In this document: positions 6,979-16,158 of the stretch, one piece after another
Layout: the number at the start of each line of letters is the position of its first letter
How positions within the stretch are numbered: position 1 is the first letter of the stretch
NCBI RefSeq assembly: GCF_010550245.1
Contig: NZ_JAAGLU010000021.1
Span: forward strand, 62,001 to 126,000
Direction of reading: 5' to 3'
DNA: 64,000 bases
Source: Streptomyces sp. SID12501
GTDB taxonomy: Bacteria; Actinomycetota; Actinomycetes; Streptomycetales; Streptomycetaceae
Translations under genes and position numbers: made by a program
Notes under the pieces: model-generated
Seen by the model: only the letters and a program-made list of their open reading frames with translations
Databases searched by the model: none
Told to the model about the DNA's origin: nothing

Positions 6979-9836
6979 GTCCCGTCCCCTTCCAGTTCCA
7001 GTTCCAGTTCCTTCGCCAGCACCTCCGCCAGATGCCGCCCCCGCACCCCGCCCAGTTGCTGAAGCTGCGTCCGGCACGAGAACCCGTCCGCCAGCACCAC
7101 CGCGCCCTCGCCCGCCTCCCGGACCGCCGGCAGCAGGTGCTCCTCCGCGCAGGCTGCCGACACCTCGTAGTGGCCCTTCTCGAAGCCGAAGTTGCCGGCC
7201 AAGCCGCAGCAGCCGCCCGCCAGTTCACCCGTCAGGCCCGCGGCCTCGCGCAGGCGGCGGTCCGCCGCGTCGCCCAGTACCGCGTGCTGGTGGCAGTGGG
7301 TCTGGCCGGTCGCCGGGCGGTCCACGCGGGGTGGGGTCCAGTCGGGGGCGTGGTGTTCCAGGGTCTCCGCGAAGGTGAGGACCGCGTCCGCGAGGCGTCG
7401 TGCGCGTGGGTCGTCGTGCAGCAGTTCCGGGAGGTCGGCGCGGAGGGCTGCCGCGCAGCTCGGTTCGAGGACCACCACCGGGGTGCCCACGTCCAGGACC
7501 GGTTCCATCGCGTCGAGCGTGCGGCGCAACACCGTGCGGGCACGGTCCAGTTGGCCGGTCGAGACGTACGTCAGTCCGCAGCACACCCGGGCGCGGGTGC
7601 GGGTGCGGGTCCGCCCGGTCGGAGGCAGCGTCACCTCCAGGCCCGCCGCCTCCAGTACCCGCACGGCCGCCTGTCCCACCGACGGCGTCAGGTGCTCCGT
7701 GAAGGTGTCGGGCCAGAGGACCACCGGCGGACGCCCACCGTTGGCAGGCGAAGCCGCTGCTCGCCTCCCCCACCACCGGCTGAACGTCTCCCTCGCCACC
7801 GCCGGAATCTCCCGCTCGGGTGCGATTCCGCCCAGCCGTTTCGCCAGTGCCGCCAACGCGCCCACCGAGGCGAGGGAGTTGAGCACGCGCGCCGTGCGCG
7901 TGCGAGCGACGGCTCCCAGCCACACCGGCAGCCGGCCCATCGCGTAGTGCGCCGCCGGGCGCAGCCGTCCGGCCCAGTGGTGGTGGAGGAACTCCGCCTT
8001 GTACGTGGCCATGTCGACCCCGACCGGGCAGTCCGAGCGGCAGCCCTTGCAGGACAGGCACAGGTCCAGCGCGTCCCGGACCTCCGTCGACCGCCAGCCG
8101 TCGGTGATCACCTCGCCCGCGAGCATCTCGTGCAGCAGCCGGGCGCGCCCGCGCGTGGAGTGCTCCTCCTCTCCCGTCACCCGGAAGGACGGGCACATCA
8201 CGTCCGAGCCCCCAAAACCGCCCTTGCCGACTGCCGGCGTACGGCACTTCGCCACGCCCACACATCTGCTGACCGCCGCCCCGAAGTTCCCGCCGTCCGC
8301 CGGGTAGCCGAAGGCCACGTCCACCGGCTCGCGGGGCAGGACGGCGAAGCGGAGGTTCTCGTCCAGGCGGGCGGGGCGGACCAGCATGCCGGGGTTCAGG
8401 AGGTCGTCCGGGTCCCAGAGGGCCTTCGTGCGCTCGAAGAGGGCGATCACCTCGGGGGCGTACATCTTCGGGAGGAGTTCCGCGCGGGCCTGGCCGTCGC
8501 CGTGTTCGCCCGAGAGCGAGCCGCCGTGGGACACCACCAGCTCCGCCAAGTCCTCCGAGAAGCGGCGGAAGCGGGCCACGCCCGGCGCCGTCACCAGGTC
8601 GAAGTCGATGCGTACGTGGATGCAGCCGTCGCCGAAGTGGCCGTACGGTGTGCCGCGCAGCCCGTGGTCGCGCAACAGCCCCCTGAAGTCCCTCAGGTAC
8701 GCGCCCAGTCGGAGCGGCGGCACCGCGCAGTCCTCCCAGCCGGGCCAGGCCTCCGTGCCGTCGGGCATCCTCGTCGCCGTGCCGCTCGCGTCCTCCCGGA
8801 TACGCCACAGGGCGCGTTGACCGGCCGGGTCGGACACCACGAGGGCGTTCGTGACGTCCGCGGCGCGCACGATCGCGTCCGCACGCGCGCGTGCCTCCGC
8901 CGGGCTCGCGCCGCCCGTCTCCACGAACAGCCAGGCGCCGCCCCGGGGAAGGTCCGTGCCGGTGCGGACCAGGTCGGCGGCCATGCCCTCGACCGTCAGC
9001 GGGCCGTACGGCAGCAGGCCTGCCGCCGCCTCCGCCGCCGCGCTCTCGTCCGCGTACGCCAGCACGGCCAGCGCACGCGCGCGCGGGGCCTCGACCAGAC
9101 GGACGACCGCCTCCGTGACGATGCCCAGGGTGCCTTCCGAGCCGCAGAAGGAGCGGGCGACGTCCGCGCCCTTCTCGGGCAGCAGTGCGTCCAGCGCGTA
9201 CCCCGAGATACGGCGGGGGAGGTCCGGGAAGCCGGTGCGCAGGCGGGCCAGTTCGCCCTCCGCCAGCTGTCGCAGGCCGTCCGGGGCGCCCGCCCAGTCC
9301 CTGCCCAGGCGGAGCCGGTCGCCGCGCGCGCGGATCACCGTCAGCTCGCGCACGCTGTCCGCGGTCGTGCCCCAGGCGACGGAGTGCGCGCCGCAGGAGT
9401 TGTTGCCGATCATGCCGCCGAGCGTGCAGCGGCCGTGCGTCGACGGATCGGGGCCGAAACGCAGGCCGTGCGGGGCGGCGGCCTCCTGAAGGCGGTCGAG
9501 AACCAGCCCTGGCTGAACGACAGCGGTCTGTTCCTCGTGGTTGAGGGAGAGGAGGTGGTTCATATGCCGTGTGAAGTCCAGAACGACCCCGGTGCCGGTC
9601 GCCTGACCCGCGATCGACGTGCCCCCGCCGCGCGCCACGACCGGGACGCCGTGCGCCCTGCAGACGGCGAGGGCCGCCGCCACGTCGTCCGCGTCGCGCG
9701 GGGCGACCACACCCAGCGGGACGCGCCGGTAGTTCGACGCGTCCATGGTGGTCAGCGCCCGGGACGTGACGTCGAAACCGACCTCGCCCCGGACGGCCCC
9801 CCGCAGTTCCGCCTCCAGCGGCCGAAGATCCGTCAT
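6975..9836 (-). CDS. FAD-linked oxidase / Fe-S oxidoreductase fusion (D-lactate or glycolate dehydrogenase type)
   Basis: 953 residues from ATG 9836. An N-terminal FAD_binding_4 domain (PVVARGGGTSIAGQATG) is followed by an FAD-oxidase C-terminal domain with HFGDGCIHVRIDFD and SGEHGDGQARAEL. A ferredoxin-like domain has CLSCKGCRSDCPVGVD, and two CCG modules (CCGLTYVSTG, CCGLAGNFGFEKGHY) complete it. This is the fused GlcD/GlpC layout of membrane-associated 2-hydroxyacid dehydrogenases feeding electrons to quinones. The exact hydroxyacid is not determined. It overlaps the phosphoesterase by 4 bp and is divergent from the conservon. Confidence 0.9.
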   Translation of the reverse strand: MTDLRPLEAELRGAVRGEVGFDVTSRALTTMDASNYRRVPLGVVAPRDADDVAAALAVCRAHGVPVVARGGGTSIAGQATGTGVVLDFTRHMNHLLSLNHEEQTAVVQPGLVLDRLQEAAAPHGLRFGPDPSTHGRCTLGGMIGNNSCGAHSVAWGTTADSVRELTVIRARGDRLRLGRDWAGAPDGLRQLAEGELARLRTGFPDLPRRISGYALDALLPEKGADVARSFCGSEGTLGIVTEAVVRLVEAPRARALAVLAYADESAAAEAAAGLLPYGPLTVEGMAADLVRTGTDLPRGGAWLFVETGGASPAEARARADAIVRAADVTNALVVSDPAGQRALWRIREDASGTATRMPDGTEAWPGWEDCAVPPLRLGAYLRDFRGLLRDHGLRGTPYGHFGDGCIHVRIDFDLVTAPGVARFRRFSEDLAELVVSHGGSLSGEHGDGQARAELLPKMYAPEVIALFERTKALWDPDDLLNPGMLVRPARLDENLRFAVLPREPVDVAFGYPADGGNFGAAVSRCVGVAKCRTPAVGKGGFGGSDVMCPSFRVTGEEEHSTRGRARLLHEMLAGEVITDGWRSTEVRDALDLCLSCKGCRSDCPVGVDMATYKAEFLHHHWAGRLRPAAHYAMGRLPVWLGAVARTRTARVLNSLASVGALAALAKRLGGIAPEREIPAVARETFSRWWGRRAAASPANGGRPPVVLWPDTFTEHLTPSVGQAAVRVLEAAGLEVTLPPTGRTRTRTRARVCCGLTYVSTGQLDRARTVLRRTLDAMEPVLDVGTPVVVLEPSCAAALRADLPELLHDDPRARRLADAVLTFAETLEHHAPDWTPPRVDRPATGQTHCHQHAVLGDAADRRLREAAGLTGELAGGCCGLAGNFGFEKGHYEVSAACAEEHLLPAVREAGEGAVVLADGFSCRTQLQQLGGVRGRHLAEVLAKELELELEGDGT

Positions 9837-9946
9837 GCCCCCAGCATGCATCCCGCCACTGACAGTGACCGCCGGGGCGGCCCGGCAAACGTGGACGGTT
9901 TGTGGGGACCGAACCGAAACCCCGCCAATTCGATCACTAATTCCCC

Positions 9947-9952
9947 TATAGT
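9947..9952 (+). promoter_or_regulatory. Candidate -10 for the conservon operon
   Basis: TATAGT sits 151 bp before the preferred cvnA start, in a relatively AT-rich stretch (CACTAATTCCCCTATAG). No good -35 is visible at the usual distance. Confidence 0.35.
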
Positions 9953-10042
9953 TACCGCGAGTTGAGCACCATTAGTCACCTCTCGCTCACGAACCGATCA
10001 CACAGTCACCCCGCAGGGCCCCGTGGGCCAGGCAGCAGCACC

Positions 10043-10102
10043 GAGGACTCAGCCGAGGAACCGACCCAGGAACCGACCGAGGACCCGACCAAGGACCCTT
10101 TC
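10043..10102 (+). repeat. Five 12-bp repeats, each with a Shine-Dalgarno-like AGGA, running up to the cvnA start
   Basis: GAGGACTCAGCC, GAGGAACCGACC, CAGGAACCGACC, GAGGACCCGACC and AAGGACCCTTTC follow one another exactly and end at ATG 10103. The last unit puts AAGGA 7 nt before the ATG. If translation instead began at TTG 9962, the array would encode EEPTQEPTEDPTKDP. Confidence 0.8.
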
Positions 10103-12100
10103 ATGACCGCGCCCCGCCAACCCGGCGAACGCCCTGCCTACCGCGCCCTCCTGCCCGCCCCGCTGCTCACCGCCGCGCTCGCCGCCGCCGCGGTGGCCGG
10201 CGGGGTCGCCCGGGCGCCGGACGAGGTGCGCGTCCCACTCGCCCTGGGCGGAGCGGTCGCCGCGCTGCTGCTGTGCGCGGCCGTCACCGTGGCCGTCCAC
10301 GGCGTCAGGTCCGCCCGTCTGTCGGGCCGGCGGCTCACGGCCGTCATCGACGACGCCGGTCGGCTGCTGCACGACCGCGCCCTCCTCACCGAGGAGCTGA
10401 ACCAGGTACGGGCAGGAACGGCCGCCGATCTCGAACGGGAACGCGCGCGCGTGTCCGCCGATCTCGCCCGCGACCGCGCCCGCCTGGGCGATGCCTCCGC
10501 CCAGGAGTTCAGCCGCCTCCAGCAGGAGAAGGCCTACGAGATCACCCAGCTCACCGAGGACAACGTCCGCCTGACCGAGGAACTGCGCCGGGCCAGGCAG
10601 GAGCGTGCGGCGGCCCTCGCGGCCACCGCCAACGCGGCCGGCCGTATGCAGGCGCTGGCCACCAGCACCCTGGCCGACCTGCGCGCCATGGAGGACAGGC
10701 ACACGGACGAGGACGTCGTCGCCGACCTCCTCCACCTGGACCACCGCACCGCCCAGGCGGGCCGCCTCGCCGACTCGATCGCCGTCCTCTCGGGCGCCCG
10801 TTCGGGCCGCCGCTGGGCCCGCCCGATCGGCATGGAGTCGATCCTGCGCGGTGCCATGGGCCGCATCAGCGGGTACCAACGCGTGCGCGTGCACTCCGCC
10901 AGCGCCGCCGCCGTCGCCGGACACGCCGCCGAGGGTGTGATGCACGCGCTGGCCGAACTCCTCGACAACGCCGCGAACTTCTCGCCGCCGACCGCCGAGG
11001 TCCACGTGTACGTCGAGGAGGTCCCCGCCGGGGTCATCGTCTCCGTGGAGGACAGCGGCCTGGTCATGAGCGACGTACAGCTGCGCCGCGCCGAACGGGC
11101 CGTCTCCGGGGAGGACGGAAAGAGCGACGCCAAGGGCAACGGGAGGAACTCCCAAGGCGTGGGGCTCGGCGGCCTCACCGGCACCCGCCTCGGCCTCACC
11201 GTCGTCGGACGGCTCGCCCGCAAGTACGGCCTCAAGGTCTCCTTCCGCCCCTCGGCACGCGGCGGCACCGGCGTCCTGGTGCTCATCCCGCAGGACATCC
11301 TGGCCGGGAGCACGGTGGCGGCGGAGCCGCTGCCCATGCCGATGCCACCACCGCCGCCAACGCCGGCACAGACGGCGCGACCGGCGGCACAGCCCGTACC
11401 GGAGGCACCCGCGGCCCCGGCGCCCACACCCGGCGAACCCTGGGAGGCCCGGTCCGGGGAGCAGGAACAGGAACAGCACCCGCAGGCGTCGTACGCGCAA
11501 AAGGGCCACGTGGAATGGCCGTACCCGGAGGAGCCGTACGCGGACACGCCCTCCGCGCGGGAGCAGTCGTACGCGCGTGAGGAGCAGTACGCGCAGGAGC
11601 CGTACGCGGAGCCGTCGTACACGGAACAGTCCTACGCGGAGCAGTCGTACACAGCCGCCCGCGCCGCCGTCAGCGACCTGGACCCGGACCCCGTACCGAC
11701 CCACGAGTCCCCCGACCTCGCATCGGAGCCCCCGGAGAGCCACACCGCGGAGGTGCCCCCCGGCGAGCTGCCGCAGCGGCGCCGGGGCCGTACGCTCGCC
11801 GAGGCCGAGCGCGCCCGCGGCGGCGCGGGGGCCGACGCGCCGAGGTTCTCGATCCCCCTCGCGCCGCCCGATCCCGACGACACGCGCGAACGTGTGGCCC
11901 GCTTCGGGACCTTCCGGCAGGCCGTGCGCGGCACCGTGCCCGATCAGGCGGCCCTCCAGGGCAGCACCGGCCCGGAGCCGGCACCCGCACCCTCCGCTGC
12001 CTCCGCGCAGGCCTCCGTGCCCCCGGCGGAAGCCGCGCCGGCAACGCCCGCCACCTCACCCCCCACCACCTCCCACCCGGAAGGCGACCCCACCCCATGA
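10103..12100 (+). CDS. cvnA: Conservon sensor-like ATPase CvnA
   Basis: 665 residues. Two membrane helices (about 13-34 and 40-65) are followed by a coiled coil (about 80-180), an H-box-like LDHRTAQAGRLADSIAVLSG, and a GHKL ATP-binding domain with ELLDNAANFSPP and GLGLTVVGRLARKYG. A long Pro/Ala-rich tail carries a degenerate EQSYA/EEPYA repeat (about 11560-11655). CvnA is the membrane sensor-like component of actinobacterial conservons, thought to form a G-protein-like complex with CvnB-D. I chose ATG 10103 for AAGGA at 7 nt; TTG 9962 in frame would add 47 residues. It overlaps cvnB by 4 bp. Confidence 0.92.
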   Translation: MTAPRQPGERPAYRALLPAPLLTAALAAAAVAGGVARAPDEVRVPLALGGAVAALLLCAAVTVAVHGVRSARLSGRRLTAVIDDAGRLLHDRALLTEELNQVRAGTAADLERERARVSADLARDRARLGDASAQEFSRLQQEKAYEITQLTEDNVRLTEELRRARQERAAALAATANAAGRMQALATSTLADLRAMEDRHTDEDVVADLLHLDHRTAQAGRLADSIAVLSGARSGRRWARPIGMESILRGAMGRISGYQRVRVHSASAAAVAGHAAEGVMHALAELLDNAANFSPPTAEVHVYVEEVPAGVIVSVEDSGLVMSDVQLRRAERAVSGEDGKSDAKGNGRNSQGVGLGGLTGTRLGLTVVGRLARKYGLKVSFRPSARGGTGVLVLIPQDILAGSTVAAEPLPMPMPPPPPTPAQTARPAAQPVPEAPAAPAPTPGEPWEARSGEQEQEQHPQASYAQKGHVEWPYPEEPYADTPSAREQSYAREEQYAQEPYAEPSYTEQSYAEQSYTAARAAVSDLDPDPVPTHESPDLASEPPESHTAEVPPGELPQRRRGRTLAEAERARGGAGADAPRFSIPLAPPDPDDTRERVARFGTFRQAVRGTVPDQAALQGSTGPEPAPAPSAASAQASVPPAEAAPATPATSPPTTSHPEGDPTP

Positions 12101-12552
12101 CCGGCACTGGCCTCGGCCCCGGACCGACGACCGCCGACGACAAGCTGACCTGGCTCATCGAGGGCCTGCTGGAGCGCACCCCTGGCGCCCGGCACGCGCT
12201 CGTGCTCTCCCGGGACGGCCTGAAGCTGTGCCGTACGCCGGAGCTGTCAGTCGACCAGGCGGACCAGCTCGCCGCGATCGCCGCCGGCATCCAGTCGCTG
12301 TCGCACGGCGCGTCCGTGGAGTTCGGGGACGGCAGCGGAGGAGTGCGCACCGCGATGACCGAGTTCTACGGCGGCGTGCTGTTCATCGTCGAGGCCGGTC
12401 AGGGCGCGCACCTCGCCGTCGTCACCGCCGAGGACGCGGACACCGGGCTCGTCGGCCACAACATGAGCGAACTCGTCGAACAGCTCGGGGAACACCTGCG
12501 CGCCCAACCCCGAACAGCCCAACTCCGGACAGCCCAACCCCGTACGGCATGA
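12097..12552 (+). CDS. cvnB: Conservon roadblock/LC7 protein CvnB
   Basis: 151 residues. The roadblock/LC7 domain covers about residues 8-125 (DKLTWLIEGLLERTPGARHALVLSRDGLKL and VSEL-type ends), the fold of MglB-like regulators of small GTPases. ATG 12097 overlaps the cvnA stop as ATGA. The C-terminus ends in an unusual short repeat, QPRTAQLRTAQPRTA, from an 18-bp direct repeat. It probably acts on the CvnD GTPase. Confidence 0.92.
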   Translation: MTGTGLGPGPTTADDKLTWLIEGLLERTPGARHALVLSRDGLKLCRTPELSVDQADQLAAIAAGIQSLSHGASVEFGDGSGGVRTAMTEFYGGVLFIVEAGQGAHLAVVTAEDADTGLVGHNMSELVEQLGEHLRAQPRTAQLRTAQPRTA

Positions 12553-12944
12553 ATGGTCCGGGGGGACAAACGGGGGCACGACCTGCGGGACAACCGGGGA
12601 ACCGTCCGGGAAGGGACGATTCTCCGGACCGGCTCTACACCCTCACCGGAGGACGCAGCCGCGCCGCGCCCGACAACCCGTTCGACCTGGTGACGCTGGT
12701 CGTCGCCGAGTGCGATCCGGTGCCGGGGATGCAGTCCGAGCACGCGGCGATCCTGCGGCTCACGGAGCGTCCCACGGCGGTGGTGGAGGTCGCCGCCGTG
12801 CTGCGGCTGCCGGTGGGCATCACCAGGGTCCTGCTCGCCGACCTCCTCGCCGCGGGCCGCGTCAGTGCCCGCCATCCGCGCCGGACCGCCATTACCGACC
12901 CCGACATCCTGGAACAGGTGCTCGTTGGACTCCGCAACCTCTGA
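12549..12944 (+). CDS. cvnC: Conservon DUF742 protein CvnC
   Basis: 131 residues from ATG 12549, overlapping the cvnB stop as ATGA. After a Gly-rich ~20-residue lead comes the DUF742 winged-helix region: DRLYTLTGGRSRA, FDLVTLVVAECDP, HAAILRLTERPTAVVEVAAVLRLPVGITRVLLADLLAAGRV. DUF742 proteins occur almost only in conservons and related operons, between the roadblock protein and the GTPase. Confidence 0.92.
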   Translation: MNGPGGQTGARPAGQPGNRPGRDDSPDRLYTLTGGRSRAAPDNPFDLVTLVVAECDPVPGMQSEHAAILRLTERPTAVVEVAAVLRLPVGITRVLLADLLAAGRVSARHPRRTAITDPDILEQVLVGLRNL

Positions 12945-13587
12945 CCCGGCCGAAGGCGCCGACCCCGAAGCCGACCCACGGCCACCGCTGCGCGCCTCCG
13001 CCGACAACGGCCTGAAGATCGTGGTCGTCGGCGGCTTCGGCGCCGGCAAGACGACGCTCGTCCGTTCGGTCAGCGAGATACGTCCGCTCAGTACCGAGGA
13101 GACGATGACGCGGGCCGGCGAGACCGTCGACGACGTCAGCGCGGTGCGGGACAAGAACGCCACGACCGTCGCCTTCGACTTCGGCCGCATCACGCTCGAC
13201 GCCCGCAACGTGCTGTACCTCTTCGGGGCGCCGGGCCAGGAACGCTTCTGGTTCCTCTGGGACCGGCTGTTCAGCGGCGCGCTCGGCGCGGTCGTCCTCG
13301 TCGACACCCGCCGTCTCGACGACTCCTGGTACGCCATCGACCGCCTCGAACGGCACGGCACACCGTTCGTCGTCGCCCGCAACGACTTCGGGGGCCCCGA
13401 CTTCGCCCCGCAGGCCATCCGCGACGCGCTCGACCTCGACCCCGACGTACCCCTCATACACTGCGACGCGCGCGCACGGAGTTCTAGCAAGCGGGTGCTG
13501 ATCGCACTCGTGGAACACGCCAAACACCGTTACCGGCGTTCGTACGATGCTCAAGTGCCCGCCCCTTACGAGGAGTTGCCCCGGTGA
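12925..13587 (+). CDS. cvnD: Conservon GTP/ATP-binding protein CvnD
   Basis: 220-residue Ras-like nucleotide-binding protein. The P-loop is GGFGAGKTT at about residue 37; the G3-like region YLFGAPGQERF, a switch area (STEETMTRAGETVDD) and VVARNDFGG in place of NKxD are as in other CvnD proteins. I chose TTG 12925, giving MDSATSD, because CvnD proteins typically begin MDFASS and the TTG lies behind GGAACAGG. It overlaps cvnC by 20 bp and the P450 by 4 bp. Confidence 0.9.
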   Translation: MDSATSDPAEGADPEADPRPPLRASADNGLKIVVVGGFGAGKTTLVRSVSEIRPLSTEETMTRAGETVDDVSAVRDKNATTVAFDFGRITLDARNVLYLFGAPGQERFWFLWDRLFSGALGAVVLVDTRRLDDSWYAIDRLERHGTPFVVARNDFGGPDFAPQAIRDALDLDPDVPLIHCDARARSSSKRVLIALVEHAKHRYRRSYDAQVPAPYEELPR

Positions 13588-14792
13588 CCGCCGCCCATGT
13601 CCCCCTCAACGGTTCCCGGCTGCGGACCGAACCCGACCGGCTGTACCGGGAGATGCGGCGCGACCACGGTCCGGTGACACCGGTGCTGCTCGACGGGGAC
13701 GTACCCGCGTGGCTGGTGCTCGGCTACCGCGAACTGCATCAAGTCACCGGCGACTCCGTGCTGTTCAGCCGGGACTCGGAGCTGTGGAACCAGTGGGAGA
13801 AGATCCCCGCCGACTGGCCGCACCTGCCGATGATCGGCCGCGGGCAGCCCTCGATCCTCTACACCGTCGGCGAACGCCACCGCGAGCGCGCCGCGATGAT
13901 CGGCAACGCGCTGGAGGAGGCCGATCCGGTCGAACTGCGGTCGTACACCGAGAAGTTCGCGGACGAGCTGATCGACGCGATCTGCGCCCGGGGCGAGGCG
14001 GACCTCGTCAAGGAGTACGCGATGCTGCTGCCGGTACGCGTCATGGCCCGCCTCTTCGGTTTCGCCGACGAGGACGGGCCGGCCCTGGTCTCCGCGGCGC
14101 TCGCCATGACCGACGGCCTGGAGACCGGCATGGCGGGCCAGCAGCACCTGATCGAGTCGATGGGCCGGCTGCTGGCCGCCCGCAGGCTGCGGCCCTCGGA
14201 CGACGTGGTCTCGCGGATGCTCGCGAACCCGTACGGCTTCACGGACGAGGAGGTCGCCCACGACCTGATGATCATGATCGCGGCGGGGAACGACCCGACC
14301 GCCGACTGGATGGGCAACTCGCTGCGCCTGATGCTCACGGACGAGCGGTTCGCGGCCTCCCTCTTCGGTGGCCGCAGCAGTGTCGCCGAGGCGATGAACG
14401 AGGTCCTGTGGGAGGACGCGCCCGTGCAGACCATGCCCGGCCGCTGGGCGTCCCGCGACACCCGCCTGGGCGGCCGGCACATCCGTACCGGCGACCTGCT
14501 CCTCCTCGGCCTCCAGGCCGCCAACTCCGACCCCCAGGTCCGCACCGACGGCTCCGCCCTCACCGGCGGCAACAACGCCCACTTCTCCTTCGGACACGGC
14601 GAACACCGGTGCCCGTTCCCGGCGCAGGAGGTCGCGGAGGTCATCGCGAGGACGGGCATCGAGGTCGTCCTGGACCGCCTCCCGGACATCGACCTGGCAG
14701 TCCCGGCCGAGACTCTGACCCGCCGCGCGTCCCCCTGGCTCCGGGGCCTGACAGAACTCCCGGTGCGGTTCACGCCGACACTGAGGGGCTGA
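13584..14792 (+). CDS. Conservon-linked cytochrome P450 without the ExxR motif (CYP157-like)
   Basis: 402 residues, GTG start overlapping the cvnD stop (GTGA). The haem loop is FSFGHGEHRCPFP with the ligand Cys at about residue 343. The I-helix has AGNDPTADW. The K-helix reads MNEVLWEDAP (Glu 273, Trp 276), so no Arg stands where the normally invariant ExxR Arg should be; PGRWASRDTRLGG follows. Loss of ExxR is the published hallmark of the CYP157 family, whose members sit in Streptomyces conservons. The substrate is unknown; it may be a redox or haem-sensing output of the conservon rather than a biosynthetic enzyme. Confidence 0.9.
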   Translation: MTAAHVPLNGSRLRTEPDRLYREMRRDHGPVTPVLLDGDVPAWLVLGYRELHQVTGDSVLFSRDSELWNQWEKIPADWPHLPMIGRGQPSILYTVGERHRERAAMIGNALEEADPVELRSYTEKFADELIDAICARGEADLVKEYAMLLPVRVMARLFGFADEDGPALVSAALAMTDGLETGMAGQQHLIESMGRLLAARRLRPSDDVVSRMLANPYGFTDEEVAHDLMIMIAAGNDPTADWMGNSLRLMLTDERFAASLFGGRSSVAEAMNEVLWEDAPVQTMPGRWASRDTRLGGRHIRTGDLLLLGLQAANSDPQVRTDGSALTGGNNAHFSFGHGEHRCPFPAQEVAEVIARTGIEVVLDRLPDIDLAVPAETLTRRASPWLRGLTELPVRFTPTLRG

Positions 14793-14795
14793 CTC

Positions 14796-14815
14796 TTCAA
14801 CCCGTCCGACGCTTG
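14796..14815 (+). repeat. Partial 5' copy of the interspersed hairpin element
   Basis: TTCAACCCGTCCGACGCTTG matches the first 20 bases of the element beginning at 14822 with three differences. It stands just upstream, as if the element had been partly duplicated. Confidence 0.75.
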
Positions 14816-14821
14816 CTGCAT

Positions 14822-14891
14822 TTCAGCCCGTCCGGCGTTTGAGGACGAGCGCCTTCAGCGCGAAAGGGGGGCCTGGGGGCGCAGCCCCCAG
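14822..14891 (+). repeat. Interspersed three-hairpin element, copy 1
   Basis: Begins TTCAGCCCGTCCGGCG. Stem 1 is CGTCC/GGACG. Stem 2 is GCGC-CTTCA-GCGC, where the other copies have GGCCC/GGGCC around the same CTTCA loop. Stem 3 is CTGGGGGC-GCA-GCCCCCAG. It lies after the P450 stop and before serC and could also act as a terminator. Confidence 0.85.
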
Positions 14892-14988
14892 AGACGGGCG
14901 CCCCCCAACCCCCGCCAAACCCGCGGAGCGCGTCTCACCGGACGGACCACGTTTCGTCCACGTTTCCCGGAACGGCTACGCTCCCCCC

Positions 14989-16107
14989 GTGGCTGAGATC
15001 CAGATTCCCGCTGACATCAAGCCCGCCGACGGACGTTTCGGCGCGGGCCCCTCCAAGGTGCGGACGGAAGCGCTGGACGCGCTGGCCGCAACCGGTAGCT
15101 CTCTCCTCGGTACCTCTCACCGCCAGGCCCCGGTCAAGAACCTGGTCGGCAAGGTACGCGAGGGCATCTCCTCCCTGTTCCAGCTCCCCGACGGCTACGA
15201 GGTGATCCTCGGCAACGGCGGCTCCACCGCGTTCTGGGACGTCGCGACGCACGGTCTGATCGAGAACAAGTCGCAGCACCTCACCTTCGGTGAGTTCAGC
15301 TCGAAGTTCGCGAAGGCCGCCAAGCTCGCCCCCTGGCTCGCCGACCCGACCGTCCTCTCCTCGGACCCGGGCACCCACCCGGACCCGGCGGCCGAGGCGG
15401 GCGTCGACGTCTACGCCTTCACCCACAACGAGACGTCCACCGGTGTCGCCGCGCCCATCAAGCGCGTACCGGGCGCCGACGAGGGCTCCCTCGTCCTCGT
15501 GGACGCCACGTCCGGCGCCGGCGGCCTGCCCGTGGACATCGCCGAGACCGACGTCTACTACTTCGCCCCGCAGAAGTCCTTCGCGGCGGACGGCGGCCTC
15601 TGGCTCGCCGCGTTCTCCCCGGCCGCGATCGAGCGCGCCGAGCGCATCCACGCGAGCGGACGCCACGTACCGGAGTTCTTCTCGCTCCCGACGGCGATCG
15701 ACAACTCGCGCAAGAACCAGACGTACAACACCCCGGCCCTCTCCACCCTGTTCCTCCTCAACGAGCAGTTGGAGTGGATCAACGGCCAGGGCGGCCTGGA
15801 CTGGGCCGTGCGCCGCACCGCCACCTCGGCCCGCACGCTGTACGGCTGGGCCGAGGACGTCAAGTACGCGAACCCGTTCGTCACCGACCCGGCCAAACGC
15901 TCGGCGGTCATCGGCACGATCGACTTCACGGACGAGGTCGACGCCGCCGCGGTCGCCAAGGTCCTGCGCGCCAACGGCATCGTCGACACCGAGCCCTACC
16001 GCAAGCTCGGCCGCAACCAGCTCCGCGTGGCGATGTTCCCGGCGATCGACCCGACGGACGTCGAGGCGCTGACGAAGTGCATCGACTACGTGATCGAGAA
16101 GCTGTAA
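14989..16107 (+). CDS. serC: Phosphoserine aminotransferase
   Basis: 372 residues, PLP fold type I class V aminotransferase converting 3-phosphohydroxypyruvate and glutamate to phosphoserine (serine and pyridoxine synthesis). FGAGPSKVR near the start, GNGGSTAFWDV, and YYFAPQKSFAADGG with the cofactor Lys in QKS are diagnostic of the actinobacterial SerC subgroup. GTG 14989 gives MAEIQIPADIKPADGRFGAGPSK; the upstream reading runs through the interspersed repeat and is not coding. A perfect terminator follows. Confidence 0.95.
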   Translation: MAEIQIPADIKPADGRFGAGPSKVRTEALDALAATGSSLLGTSHRQAPVKNLVGKVREGISSLFQLPDGYEVILGNGGSTAFWDVATHGLIENKSQHLTFGEFSSKFAKAAKLAPWLADPTVLSSDPGTHPDPAAEAGVDVYAFTHNETSTGVAAPIKRVPGADEGSLVLVDATSGAGGLPVDIAETDVYYFAPQKSFAADGGLWLAAFSPAAIERAERIHASGRHVPEFFSLPTAIDNSRKNQTYNTPALSTLFLLNEQLEWINGQGGLDWAVRRTATSARTLYGWAEDVKYANPFVTDPAKRSAVIGTIDFTDEVDAAAVAKVLRANGIVDTEPYRKLGRNQLRVAMFPAIDPTDVEALTKCIDYVIEKL

Positions 16108-16158
16108 CCGCTTCGCGTATTCCCGTACTCCCATGTTCCCGTACCAGAGCACGTACGC

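Noticed and set aside
7032..9965. Long plus-strand open frame opposite the FAD/Fe-S oxidoreductase
   Set aside because: It is a GC-rich shadow of a well-supported minus-strand gene with complete motifs; its translation is Arg/Gly/Pro-rich with no domain.
14839..14988. Extended serC N-terminus
   Set aside because: It would encode the interspersed hairpin element; GTG 14989 matches SerC starts.
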